Made by a program: the position numbers and the translations under genes. Shown in pieces: positions 1 through 10,199 of a DNA stretch of 64,000 nucleotides; positions within the stretch are counted from its first letter, which is position 1, and each line of letters begins with the position of its first letter. Origin of the DNA: Sequoia sempervirens. Taxonomy: Eukaryota; Streptophyta; Pinopsida; Cupressales; Cupressaceae. The notes under the pieces were generated by a model. It was not told the origin of the DNA, did not search any database, and saw only the letters and a program-made list of their open reading frames with translations. Location: positions 494,272,320 to 494,336,319 of the forward strand of contig VDFB02270651.1 of the NCBI GenBank assembly GCA_007258455.2. The letters run 5' to 3'.

Positions 1-305
1 TGGCAATGAAGACACCAACTGAATGTTTCTTTCAACAATGTATATCATCCCCTCATCCAATGGTTGTATTTTTTCTCTCTCCATAAAATCAAACATGTCA
101 ACATGTCCTATCTCTGTCTCCTTTATTTCATCAATGTTAGAAGAAACTAAGGTAGTCGGGAAAACTCCTTGATACTTGTACTTCATGGAATTTTTGCTTA
201 GATACAGTTCTAAAATTTGTGAAGGAGTTGTAGGGAGAGTAAAAAACTTGTACCTTTTCAATAACTCGAGTGTGAATGCCTGATACAATATACAAGAGAA
301 ATTAC
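1..305 (-). pseudogene. N-terminal part of retroelement extra ORF (ORF-B copy 2), cut by window edge
   Basis: The minus strand reads openly from about 305 to position 1. It contains the segments KYKYQGVFPTTLVSSN and GHVDMFDFMERE and ends near YIVERNIQLVSS at the window edge. The same protein, with extra stops, is encoded at 13869-14175, where it is the start of the long ORF-B. I do not recognise a domain. It lies directly downstream, in the minus sense, of the integrase-plus-spacer of the Ty3 element, which suggests an additional ORF placed after pol. The start codon is not certain because the frame stays open upstream. This copy has fewer stops than the 14 kb copy, so it may be younger or better preserved. 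The rest lies outside the window. Confidence 0.5.
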
Positions 306-829
306 AACAAGAAGTTCAAATTTTCCAGTGTTAGAGAAAAATTAGGGTTATATGCACTGGTGGGAAAAAATTGAGCTTCTACATGTGCTTGGGGGTTCAA
401 GTGCAAGGATGCTAAAAAAGCTAGAAGTATTTTCTTGATATTGGTAGCTTGGATGTAGAGGTAGAAAAATTATGAGCATTAGCATGATATTTTGCATTTT
501 AGGTGGAAAGGCATAAAATTTTTCTTCTTCTGCATGTAGTTTTCAATTTGAGTGCAATGACACTGAAAAATTGTGCTCTTGCATGTGCTTTGCTTGTTTT
601 GGATGTAAGAGTTGAAAAATTTTGTGCTCTTACATATGTTTTTATTTTTGAGTGTAGTAGTGCTAAATTTTAGTGCTAATGCATATGGGTAGATCAAAAA
701 GGATGTAGGGGCGGGTTTTTTCCTTGCCCTTGCATTTGGGGTAAGACTTATATGATGTAAAGTTGGGAAAATTTTCTAACTTTGAACACTTGAGTAAAAC
801 TTATTATGTGTATGGGTGGTAAAATTCAA

Positions 830-1350
830 TGCCCTAACATAAAAAATTATGTGAGTATGCATGTCAGGGTTTAAAACCTGACTTGCATATTGATAATAAC
901 TACACATCTATTGGCAGAAAATATTTGTGCAATTGCATGTGTATTTTGGTAAGTCTAATGTGTTGGCCAGGTTTCAAAACCCGACCAACATGGAGCGTGT
1001 TTTACACATGTATTGATGGAGAATTTTCACACAATTACATGTAAGTTTTGGTCACATTTGATGCTGTTAATAAGGTTTCAAACCTCGATCAAAATGAGGG
1101 TAGATATAGTTCTAATTTTAAAGCAAGTCAATGTTTTTCTAATTGACATGCATGTTTTGTGGGTAGAAATCCATGTATCGCAGGGTTTAAACCCCATCTG
1201 CAATATACTCAGTCCAAACTCGTACTTGTGTTGTGTGAGGTTTTAAACCCACAACCCAAAAAATTTAGACATATTATTGAGTGAAGACCCGAAAATGATA
1301 TGGTATGGTTTATAATGCATAGAATGAAGGTCGGCTTTAAAAACCCAACC
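830..1350. repeat. Degenerate tandem repeat of about 103 bp with GGTTT..AAACC palindromes
   Basis: Six GGTTT(n)AAACC-type palindromes occur near 866, 969, 1072, 1183, 1239 and 1331. The first gaps are close to 103 bases, then they become irregular. The sequence between them is also related; for example the ATTTGTGCAATTGCATGT segment near 927 recurs as TTTTCACACAATTACATG near 1022. The block is missing from the paralogous spacer at 14.5 kb. Confidence 0.6.
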
Positions 1351-1557
1351 AACCTTCTCCAAATATTGATAATGAAAAGGTGAATAAAACTTGAAAAATA
1401 TGGGTTTATGACAATTTACATGCATATTTTAAATCCTGTGAAGTGGACACTAAACCATCCTAAACAAAAGAAACCCTAATAGGATTGAGATTAGGGCATG
1501 GGATATGGTGAGAAAAAAATCATCTATTTATCAAAACAATAATAACTAACAACACAA

Positions 1558-1791
1558 TGGTTGCCGATAAGGGCGTGGTTCGGTGGTCAAGTCGCTTGGT
1601 TGTAGTGACGGCCACCAGAGTTCAAATCCTCACTGGGCCAAAGTGCTCGCAGGCCTTGTGTCTTCGCTGGGCCTTTGTGCTCACAGGTTTGGTTGTTTCT
1701 TGTGGTTTGTTGTATCCGGTTCATAGCTCCGGTCAAAAAAGCATTTACCCCTAATAATATGGGTGTATTGCACCTTTTAAAAAAAAAAAAT
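1558..1791 (+). mobile_element. tRNA-derived SINE with 16-bp target duplications
   Basis: A 234-bp insertion is flanked by the 16-bp direct repeat ATAACTAACAACACAA (1542-1557 and 1792-1807). The paralogous spacer has a single copy of this sequence at 14690-14705, which is the empty site. The head carries an RNA polymerase III type 2 promoter: box A TGGTTCGGTGG at 1576-1586 and box B AGTTCAAATCC at 1619-1629, at tRNA-like spacing. The tail ends in a run of A at about 1780-1790. A short open frame across it is incidental. I cannot assign it to a named SINE family without a search. Confidence 0.88.
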
Positions 1792-2699
1792 ATAACTAAC
1801 AACACAAAAGAAAGTATGGAAAGTTAAAATGCAAAACATTAAACCCTACACAAATTTATACATTTAAAACAACAAAACAAGAATAACAAAAAACATGACA
1901 AAAGCTGCACATACCCAGAGACTGCAAAATAATGAAAGGAGATCTGAGCAAAACCCTAGTGAAATCCACTTGCCAACAATGAAGAAATTCAATGAAAAAC
2001 ATGCCAAGAGTAAACAAAAGGATTGCAAGTAAATACTAAGGGAAAAAATGGTTTAGAATGAAATTAAAACAATAGAAAAATCAATTAAAACCACTTAAAA
2101 CTCATTAAGACCTATAATAAATGTTGAAATGTGCGAGATTGAAGATGCATCAGTGAAAAATTTTAGTAGTTCAACACATTTTCAACATTCTAAAAAAGGT
2201 ATGTAGGGGTGCTGAAATTCAACACTCTTGCATGTTTTAATTTTTTTCCAAAGGAGTGCAAGGGTGATAAATATCAGTGCTCCTGCATGTGTAAGAAAAA
2301 TGACTAACTTTAAAAACTATAGTTTTGCAATTTTTAACCTTTTGGAAATTTTTGAAAGGAAAAATGACTAAACACTCAAAATTAATTTTCAAGGCTTGGA
2401 ACCATGCACAAGGGTGAGTAATATTTTCCTCATTTTGTGTACTTAGAGAACGTGGGCTACAAAACAAACAAGTTTCATAGGGGTTATCCCATGAATTGAG
2501 CACATATGAATTCAAGGATAACAATTGGCTCTAATTTGGGAGCTTCCTTCAATCATCCTTTGAAATGATTGAAGGGAGAAGAATCCCAGACTCTAAGTGC
2601 CTTTATCCATCCATTGGGCTATAGATTCAGGTGACACAAAAGGACACAAAAAGATAAAAGAAAAAGACACAAAATCTATATAAATATTTACAAACTTAT

Positions 2700-3712
2700 T
2701 TGACGCTTCACTAAGTGAAGAGCTTCAGATGTTGTAAGTTGTTAGGTAGCAAAAAAGGAGTCATGTCCTAGTCTGCCAAAAAAAACTATTTTCACCACAA
2801 AGTTGGTGAATTATGAAAGGTCCTCTCCATAAAGAATCAAAATTTCTATGCATACCCTTAGGTTCCCTTCTTTTATCCCATAATAGGACTTGATCTCCAA
2901 TTTGGAAATCATGAGACTTTTCCTTTTAATCAAAAATCCTCGACTTGGCTTTGGTGTTTCGTAATGTGATCCACCACTTGTACATGTACTTCTCCTCCAA
3001 TTAATCAAGGAACATGATGTGCTTGCCACAAAGTTGTCAAAAGTTTCATCTTCAATGGCCTTGGCCAATTTCAAAGTGGGTAATTCCAATGTGATAGGAA
3101 TTTCTACATTCAACCCATATAAGAGTTGAAATAGTGACATACCAATTGCCCATTTGGGGGTAATACGATCTACCCACAATGCATCATACAATGACTTGTG
3201 CCAAAATATCTGATTTTCATCCACTAGCTTCTTGATAATAGTGACCATTTTTTGGTTAATCGATTTTGCTTGACCATTCCCTTAGGGATAATAGTCTAAA
3301 GAATTAGAAATAGTGATCCCATATTCAAAGAAAAAATTTGTTATCTCATTGAATGATTGAAGGAAGCAACATTATCTACTACAATCTTATTTGTAATGCT
3401 AAACTTTGAAATGATGTTTTCCTTAAGAAAATTGCATACCACTTCTGAAGTAGCATGCTTAATTGGAATGGCTTCTACCCACTTGGTGAAATAGTCAGTT
3501 TCCATGAGAACATAGATGTTCCCTATGCTAGATGGTGGATTTATGGCACCAATGAAGTCGATACCCCACTACTAGAAGGGTTCTTCAATGATCATAAACT
3601 TGAGGGGAAGTACTGAGCTAACTTGGGTTTTCTCACAAACCATTGACATAACTCACACTTATGTACCCAGTTGTAGGAATCTTGGAAAAGTGTGGGCCAG
3701 TAGTATTTTTCT
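2700..3712 (-). pseudogene. Ty3 integrase, core and C-terminal region (decayed)
   Basis: The minus translation shows an integrase core with WGIDFIGAINPPSS, ETDYFTKWVEAIPIKHAT and KIVVDN, matching the first part of the DDE catalytic core of Ty3 integrases. It continues through WHKSLYDALWVDRITPK and LFQLLYGLNVEIPI to a C-terminal GDQVLLWDKRREPKG-like stretch in shifted frames. Integrase inserts the element cDNA into the host genome. Several stops and frameshifts interrupt the reading, most clearly around 3250-3300, so no functional enzyme can be made. It lies downstream of the zinc segment at 3712-4060 and upstream of the spacer. Confidence 0.85.
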
Positions 3713-4440
3713 CACAAGATCTTGTGAGTAGTTACTGGTGTTGAGAAATTTCCTCCACATGCTAGGTTGTGAAATGATTCTAACAATTTTCTTTGTTGTG
3801 CTTTATCTATGCAACATAGAAAGGTACCATCAAGACTCCTCTTATACAAACCATTGTCCCAAAGGATGAAGTTCACAACCTTGAGTTTTATTGTCCTCTT
3901 CTCTTTTAAAATTAGGTTCTCTGAACATTCTCCATAAGTAAAGAAGTGTGCAATATTTGAATACCATTCATCAGTCGTGCTAACAAAAAAGATTGTGAAA
4001 ACATCCTCAACATTTACTTCCTCATCATTTGATAATTCTTCTAGTTTATTATTAGTGATGAGCTGACATAAACCTTTCCCACATACCAACTTAGTGTGTT
4101 TTATCTCCATGTTGTATTCCTAGATCTTGGTAATCCAATTGCCTCTTTTGGTTCCAAACTCCTGTTAAGTCAAGACGGGCTTGACCGTGGAATCATGAAC
4201 TAATGCAACATGTGAGTTAAGGATGTAAAAATAGAAATGCTTAGCTGTCATAACCACAACAAAAGCATGTTTTTCCATTGGTGAGTATTTCAACTCATGA
4301 TACTTCAATGGAAAACTCATGAATGCTATAGGAGATTCAATCCCCTGATTATTCTACTACACCAATATTGTAGATAGTGTATGTTCAGAAGCATAACTAT
4401 ACATGATAAAATATTTTGTGTAGTCTAGACAGACTAGGAC
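3712..4440 (-). pseudogene. RT-linked RNase H and H2C2 zinc segment of Ty3 element A
   Basis: From 4440 downward the minus strand encodes the Ty3-type RNase H that follows RT, recognisable by ELKYSPMEKHAFVVVM and NMEIKHTKLVCGKG. An open stretch of 132 codons follows, ending with CCIDKAQQRKLLESFHNLAC and GGNFSTPVTTHKIL. This corresponds to the H2C2-like zinc-binding linker before integrase. The domain degrades genomic RNA during reverse transcription. Stops occur before 4110. The EIKxTKLVxGKG ending is characteristic of plant elements in the Tat-like group. Confidence 0.75.
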
Positions 4441-5345
4441 TTGAGCATGTGCAATGTCTTCCTTAATGTTGTTGAATGCAACTTTCCCTTGTGAATTCAA
4501 ATGAAAGATAGATTTAGCTTTCATCATATTAATGATATGACATGTCTTTTTCTACAAAGTTTGGAACAAACCTCTGCAAGAAATTCATCTTTCCAAAGAA
4601 AGAGTGAATTGTCATCTTACTTGAAGGTAAAGTAAGACCTTGAATTGACTTGACCCATTTCAGATCAATTTTGATACCTTCCTTGGACACAATATGGCCA
4701 AGGACTTTACCTTCAATAACCCCAAATATTGATTTCTTGGGGTTGAGGTAAATACTATGTTGTTGACACCTCTCAAGAACTTGCTACAAGTGATGAACAT
4801 AGTCTTGATGTTTCTCTGAAAAGATGGTCAAGTTAAATCAAGATAGACCAAAATGAACTTACCCATGACATCATGAAAAGCTAAGTCCATCTCTCTTTCA
4901 AATGTAGCACTAACGCTGATTAAACCAAAAAGAATTTTGCGATAAGGAAAAGTACCCCATGGCATAGTGAAAGTGGTTTTATGTTGGTCTTCCTTGCTCA
5001 CCGCCACTTGATTGTATCTCAAAAAGCCATCCATCATAGATAAAATTTCATATCATGTCACTGTTTGCAATACTTGGTCAATTACAACATGGAGTAAAGA
5101 TCATTTAGTGACAATTGATTCAAGTTTATGAAATCCATACAAATGTGGATTTCTCAATTATTTTTATGTACAGGAAAAATATTTTCTATCCACTTTGAAT
5201 GGTGAATAGGAAAGATAATTCTTGCATTAAGCATTTTCTAAATCTCTAAAAGAATAATACCTGAAATCTTTGGATTACCTTGCTTCAGTTTTTGCTTGTG
5301 AGGCATAGAACCTGGCTTAAGGGGAATTTTATATTGGACCTATTA
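4440..5345 (-). pseudogene. Ty3 reverse transcriptase (decayed, YLDD changed to YLDL)
   Basis: The minus strand shows YKIPLKPGSMPHKQKL, then ARIIFPIHHSKWIENIFPVH, ICMDFINLNQLSLNDLY, and the conserved palm and fingers stretch starting MMDGFLRYNQVAVSKEDQHK and ending GKFILVYLDLT. This is the usual order of Ty3 RT motifs. The catalytic YxDD box reads YLDL, so one metal-binding aspartate is lost. In-frame stops occur near 5160, 5050 and 4828. The copy is not functional. The protease lies upstream, with an RNase H domain between them. Confidence 0.85.
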
Positions 5346-6303
5346 TGGGTGGAAATATTTTAAGTCTTCATAAGAATAAGCAAGTACATCCATATATTTC
5401 AATAATAACTCTACAAACTTATCTTTCTCCTTCGACGTGCAACATTTATCGATGTTCACCATTTTGGGATCTTCCTTATTTCCAAAGTTAACTTGCTCAA
5501 CTTTGGTTGATGATTCAGAACTGGATTTCTACTTCTTCTTGACATAGTGATCATGCTTGTCAATTTTTTTTTCCAGAGATACCAAACATTTGGGAATCTT
5601 ATTCTCTCTGAGCTACAAGATTTCTTTGTCGGTATCTTGATCTATCTCAAAGATTGACTCTTGAGGAGGAGAGTCACTTCCTTCAAAATACAACTCATTA
5701 AATTTTTCAACCTTTTCAAGAAAGGAAACAATCTAATGATTGCCATTGAAAATATACCAATGATCTGAGTAATCTGGAACACTTGGCTAGAAAGTATATG
5801 TAGTCCCTTTGAATTCTTTGTGCATAATTAAAAGAGTAACTGACACGTGCTAAAGAATCAACTTTATCATTATACTCCCTTGGTACTACAGATATATCAA
5901 ATGCATCAAAACCATTAATAAAATCCCAAATGAGATTGTGGTAATGCTTTAATTATTCATTTTTCATTTGATACAGGTTCTTTACCTAACAAACCACTAA
6001 CTCGATATCACCTTGAGTATGAAAGTTTTTGATTCCCTTCTTATGTGCAACCTCTATCCCTAACAACAATGCCTCATATTCTACAATGTTGTTAGTGTTA
6101 TCAAATTGTAGTTTAAAAGAGAAAGGAAAGATTTTTCCTTGTGGGGACACAAAAACTATCCCCAATCTAGACCCTGTAGAAGAGCAACTACCATCAAATT
6201 CCATAGTATAAACATCATTTGGATCTCCTAGTCTGATAGTTTCAAAATCTGAGGTCTCTTCATTTGAAGAATTTTCATCATTTGAAGAAGATCTTCTATC
6301 CAA
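5345..6303 (-). pseudogene. Additional RNase H domain between protease and RT, with linker
   Basis: An open stretch of 105 codons (6303-5986) carries YTMEFDGSCSSTGSRLGIVF, NNIVEYEALLLGIEVAHKKG and GDIELVVC, the first half of an RVT_3-type RNase H. After a stop the frame continues with VPREYNDKVDSLARVSYS, which corresponds to the end of that fold. A linker with LRENKIPKCLVSLEKKIDKH follows before RT begins. The element therefore has two RNase H domains, and this one precedes RT. Dual RNase H is known in Tat-lineage plant Ty3 elements. The placement here, upstream of RT, is read directly from the order of motifs. Confidence 0.75.
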
Positions 6304-6530
6304 AGAAGATTCTCTATTTGAAGAAGATGAACCACCAGTTTCCTACTCTTTACTTGAATCATTATCTCAAGAACTAGAAAATTTTATAGTTTGTAAATAA
6401 TATGTACCCATTCCTAAAGACTCAAAGTGGATCTGGGCTCTTGGGTCATTAGACATTGTTACAAGAACTTAGACTCCCTTTCCGGAAGCAATTTATACAT
6501 AGAACCCTTAATGATTCTTTTGGCCTCAGA

Positions 6531-6893
6531 CTAGTCCATATTGATTTCTCCCCCAACTTCCTTGTAAAATTTATGTCCAAACAATATCCCATATGAGGCT
6601 GGGATGTCAGATAACAAGAAAGTCATTTTGATCTTCTTATCTAAAAATATAGCAAATGTGAATTGTGCATATTTTATTTTCCCAATAAGAGGAACTTGCT
6701 TGTTTTCCATTGAGAAACATCGACCAAATTTTTTAGTTAACTTCAAACTCAAAGAAGTAGCCACTTTGTCTAGCATCACATTGTTGGAGGCACCCAAATC
6801 AATGACACAATTAATTAACTTAAGATGATTAACCAATAAGGAGATATAAAATGGATCAATTTTTGTAGGGACAAATGAGGGAATGGAAACCAA
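6531..6893 (-). pseudogene. Ty3 aspartic protease
   Basis: A 120-codon open stretch reads MVSIPSFVPTKIDPFYISLL, then INCVIDLGASNNVML with the DxGA active-site motif of retropepsins (here DLGA), and ends SDIPASYGILFGHKFYKE and GGEINMD. Retropepsins are homodimers that cut Gag-Pol. The N-terminal side continues in another frame toward gag, so at least one frameshift separates it from the gag tail at 7479. The DTG or DSG form is usual; the leucine is atypical and could be decay. Confidence 0.75.
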
Positions 6894-7478
6894 GGTACTC
6901 TATGAAGGCCTCGGTTTGGGAACAACTGGGTTGTTCTGGGAAGATTCTTGGTTAGGATGAGCACCTTTATCCTTGAAAAACTTAACAAGTCTATCAAATT
7001 GATCTCAGTTAGCCTAAAGGTACTCAAATTTTGACATTTGAACTTTAGTCTTCTTGGTATGGTCTATAATGTGAAAGGCTTGATAGGCATTTGCGAAAGA
7101 AAACAAGATATTCTCATTCTAGGGTTTGGAAATTGGGGAACTAGTCTTAAAAGTAGAATAAGATGTAGGAGGATTTAAATTACTTACTTGCTTATTCCCT
7201 ACTACATCTCTTGTTTGGAATAGCAAAGGAGTCCCTCTCTTGGAAATTGTAACTACCAGTCATGGGTTATCCTTTGCTTTAGCTGCATCACCTTGTTGAT
7301 GATCAATTTGATTTTGTGAATGATTGAAAACAACATAAGCATCAACAAAGGTTTCCTCCTTTTTCTCAAATTCTTCTTCATAGTTCAAATACCCAATATT
7401 AGAGTCACCAGTCAGATCTTCTTCTCCCTACTGGAAGAGATTGGTATTATATTCAGAGGGATATTATGGCTACAAAAA

Positions 7479-8361
7479 TTATTCTTTCTCAAATTCATAG
7501 TATCCCATGACTATATTTGTAGGAGACACTTCAAGCGCAAGCCTTCCTTGTGGTGCAAGAAGTCTATTTTGATTCCTTTGATCATTCTTGGGATAACTCG
7601 AAGAATTTGGGAAAGTTCTCCTTGGAACATCCTTGTAAGGAGGATTGGATGAACTTTGAGAAATTTTCTTCTTCAAACATAGCACTTCATTTGCTAACTT
7701 TTTCATTGTAGGATCTATGGTGCTTATGGATTAAGATGTTTGTCCCTTGTTCCTATTTAACTCCTTTCTTATCTTTCCAGCAAGGATTAAATCATCCTCA
7801 ACCTCGGTAGCCAATGCTTGAGTTGCTTCAATCAGCTGGGTTAGATCTCCACAAAAGGAAACTTACCTCCGACAACTGTGTATTAATGAAGAAGCACTTC
7901 AAATTGTGAGGTGTTGGTTGAGCATTGGTTGGAATCTTAGTTATTAACTTATTGAATTTTTCTGTGAACTCATGCATGGGTTCATGTGGTTCTTTCCTCA
8001 TTGTTGTAAGTTGAGCAAGCAAGGTGTGAGAATCTTTAGTGGGCTTGAATCTTTCCTCAAACTTGGTTCAAAGAGTAGCCCAATTTTTGATAGTTTCGAC
8101 AACAATATTATAGAACCAATCAAATGCTACTCCTTGTAAAGTTTCAATGAACAACCTTACTGATACATCCTCATGTTCCATGCCAAGAACCCTGCATACA
8201 ATATAAAATGTAGCAATATGCTCATCCGGGTGTTGCTTTCCACATCCATAAAACTTAGGGATGTTCTTGCGTGAATTCTAGGGAAGTTCATGTAAAGGTG
8301 TTTTTAAATTCAAAGAACCGAAGGCGTTACCCCAAGGACCTTGACGTGGTTGAACTTCCAT
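7479..8361 (-). pseudogene. Ty3 gag
   Basis: The start is placed at 8361, where the minus strand reads MEVQPRQGPWGNAFGSLNLK. This is the first methionine of an open frame lying about 350 bases after the primer-binding-like site. It continues with QHPDEHIATFYIVCRVLG, FIETLQGVAFDWFY and KEPHEPMHEFTEKFNKLI, which are typical of the Retrotrans_gag capsid domain. Two stops interrupt this part. A basic C-terminal stretch (7706-7479) includes PPYKDVPRRTFPNSSSYPKN. I do not see a clean zinc knuckle. Gag forms the virus-like particle. Confidence 0.8.
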
Positions 8362-8710
8362 TCTACCTTGATTGAATGGAGAAATAATATATACCTTTGA
8401 ACTGATGTAAGAGATAAATCTCTCTAAATACTATAAGCTTCACTTGGAATAGGCGATCTTACACTTCGAGGAGGAAAAATCCTTTTGTGTTGCAGAGGTG
8501 ATCTCGTCCTTGGAGGAAGAATATCAAAGTTATGTTTCCTCAATAGTTCAAATGTAGGATCAATTTTCCCTTGTGAGATTTGACGATGTGTGTAGCTTCT
8601 TTCTGCTAGAAAGCACTCTTTGATAGGAAATGAAAATTGGCAATAAATAAATAATTACAAACATAGTAAGAAACTAGTATACATCAACCAAAAGTGCAAG
8701 GCTTGTTTGC

Positions 8711-8745
8711 ATATTCGTGATCCCTAGTAGAGTCACGAAAAAATT
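8711..8745 (-). other. Primer-binding-like site after LTR
   Basis: Minus strand TCGTGACTCTACTAGGGA immediately follows the LTR end and precedes gag. It resembles the TGGCGACTCnnCTGGGGA site common after 5-prime LTRs of plant Ty3 elements, with a few changes. It fixes the orientation of the LTR at 8748-9769. Confidence 0.6.
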
Positions 8746-8747
8746 AT

Positions 8748-9769
8748 TGGGTGAATATTTTGTAATCACTTAATTAATTACAAAATAGTAATTACAACAA
8801 CAACTATGATGAGATTTTAATCTCTCCTCTCAGAAAGGGGAGGCTCCCTTCTTATTGTTCTCTAAAACAACAAGTAACTAACCTAGATTATTTACACTAA
8901 ATTTATCCATTGGGTGTTATGTAGTCATCCTTTTGTATTTTTTTTGAAAATATGTTTTTCTTCTTACAATAATTACAATGACATTCCCTCGAATAACTAT
9001 TATGATCACTAATGAACAATATCTACTTGATTCAACATAAGAGAAATCAAAGTGATACTAGTGAGTTCCATAACTAGAAAACCCACAAAAGCTCAAAGAA
9101 TTTTGTTGTTTTCAATGATGATGTGTAAAATAGAAAGAGTGAAGCATGTTTTAGCTCAAAGACTTAAAAATACACCACCAATAGATCCACAAAATGTAGC
9201 AAATAACCACAACCCAAAGTCTCAGAATTATTAACCAACTTCACACACTAAAACATAAACTCCAAATATAATATTGTAGCATAAAAACTATCAAATATGG
9301 ATTTGAATTCCCTTTCAAATGTGAAATATAATGCCACTTAATCAACCAATTGCAAGAAAATATAGTAAGAAGAATGTAAGAAAATCTTACACATAGTTCC
9401 AATAAGACCTAAAACAAAGGTTGGATGCAAAATTTGCCTCTTTTATTGATTGATATTTGATATGCACATTAAACACAAAATATCAATATGTTTTTCAAAT
9501 GGGTAGTGCTTCACTTCAAAATATCAAAGGTATCTAATACAAAGAAACTCCCTCATATATAAAGAGGAGAGTTGGAGCAAAAATAGGAAAAGCTAACCTA
9601 ATTTGACTTATTGAACAACACAGTCTGATTTGATTTTGGACTTGTGTTGTTTTTACATGTAATTACATATGGATAAAAGACATGTATGTAAAATGTCAAA
9701 AACTAATTAATTACATAAATAAAAATTCTTGAAAATAAAATACTAAGTGTGACAAAGGAACACCCATCA
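8748..9769 (-). mobile_element. LTR shared between two Ty3 elements
   Basis: On the minus strand it begins TGATGGGTGTTCC at 9769 and ends TTCACCCA at 8748, giving the expected TG..CA ends. A TATA-like TTTATATATGAGG lies near 9560 and fits a U3 promoter. A purine-rich tract borders the 5-prime end and a primer-binding-like site the 3-prime end, so it has the neighbours of both a 3-prime and a 5-prime LTR. A small hairpin CTCCTCTCAGAAAGGGGAG at 8824-8842 lies in the U5 part. I see no second full copy in the window. Confidence 0.65.
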
Positions 9770-9788
9770 TTCTCCACCATCTTTCTCC
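9770..9788 (-). other. Polypurine tract next to LTR
   Basis: The minus strand reads GGAGAAAGATGGTGGAGAA directly before the LTR start TGATGGG. Polypurine tracts prime plus-strand synthesis and abut 3-prime LTRs. Here the tract is also the last codons of ORF-B. Confidence 0.6.
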
Positions 9789-10199
9789 AAAAAGTATTTG
9801 TATTTCTTCATAACTGCTTGGACTTCTTCATTATTAAGACCTAAGGTATGTTTGGAGATGCAAAGAACTCGTGTTATTGAGTCCTTGATGGTGTTGCAAG
9901 ATTTATGATGCCTTTCTAGAACTACTTTCAAATTATCCAAAGTGTGTTGAATATCCATCAACTTGCCAATTGAAGCTACTAAGAAAGCTTCATCTTCAAA
10001 TTCCTTTTGTATCATTTATGTATATTCTTGGATAATTGAGTCAGAGGGAAGTATCTTATGATTTTCATTAAACAATTTGCACAGTAGCTCCTTGATTTTG
10101 GTGACCAGACGTGAACCATTATCTTCACTAATTTCTAGAGCTTCCTTCAAATCTCTGATAAGATCCTTGATGACAAGTTTATTTTATTTTTCATTGTTG

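Larger units (their letters stand above)
306..2523 (-). repeat. Post-integrase spacer, copy 1 (paralogous to 14176-15479)
   Basis: Noncoding sequence matching 14176-15479 in the same orientation. Similarity stops at 2523 and 15479, both ending in ATAACA. It contains short degenerate repeats of a motif like GTGCTGAAAAATTTGTGCTC with TTGCATG, between about 360 and 700, and a second repeat class at 830-1350. A SINE interrupts it at 1558-1791. Copy 2 lacks roughly 638-1357, with a short ATAT match at the junction. Its position between integrase and the extra ORF fits the hypervariable 3-prime untranslated region described for Tat-lineage elements. That link is inference. Confidence 0.65.
1..9769 (-). 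mobile_element. Ty3/gypsy retrotransposon A (LTR, gag, pro, RNase H, RT, RNase H, integrase, spacer, extra ORF), partial
   Basis: Reading the minus strand from 9769 downward gives: LTR (9769-8748), primer-binding-like site (8745-8711), gag (8361-7479), aspartic protease (6893-6531), RNase H (6303-5820), reverse transcriptase (5345-4440), RT-linked RNase H (4440-4060), H2C2 zinc segment and integrase (about 4060-2700), a spacer (2523-306) and the start of an extra ORF. Every coding part carries stops or frameshifts, so this is a dead copy. The two RNase H domains and the extra ORF resemble what is known for the Tat/Ogre lineage of plant Ty3 elements. The lineage assignment is inference. The 3-prime LTR would lie left of the window. 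Confidence 0.75.

Noticed and set aside
1557..1805. Overlapping ORFs on both strands at the SINE
   Set aside because: They lie within a pol III-type SINE with target duplications, so they are not coding.
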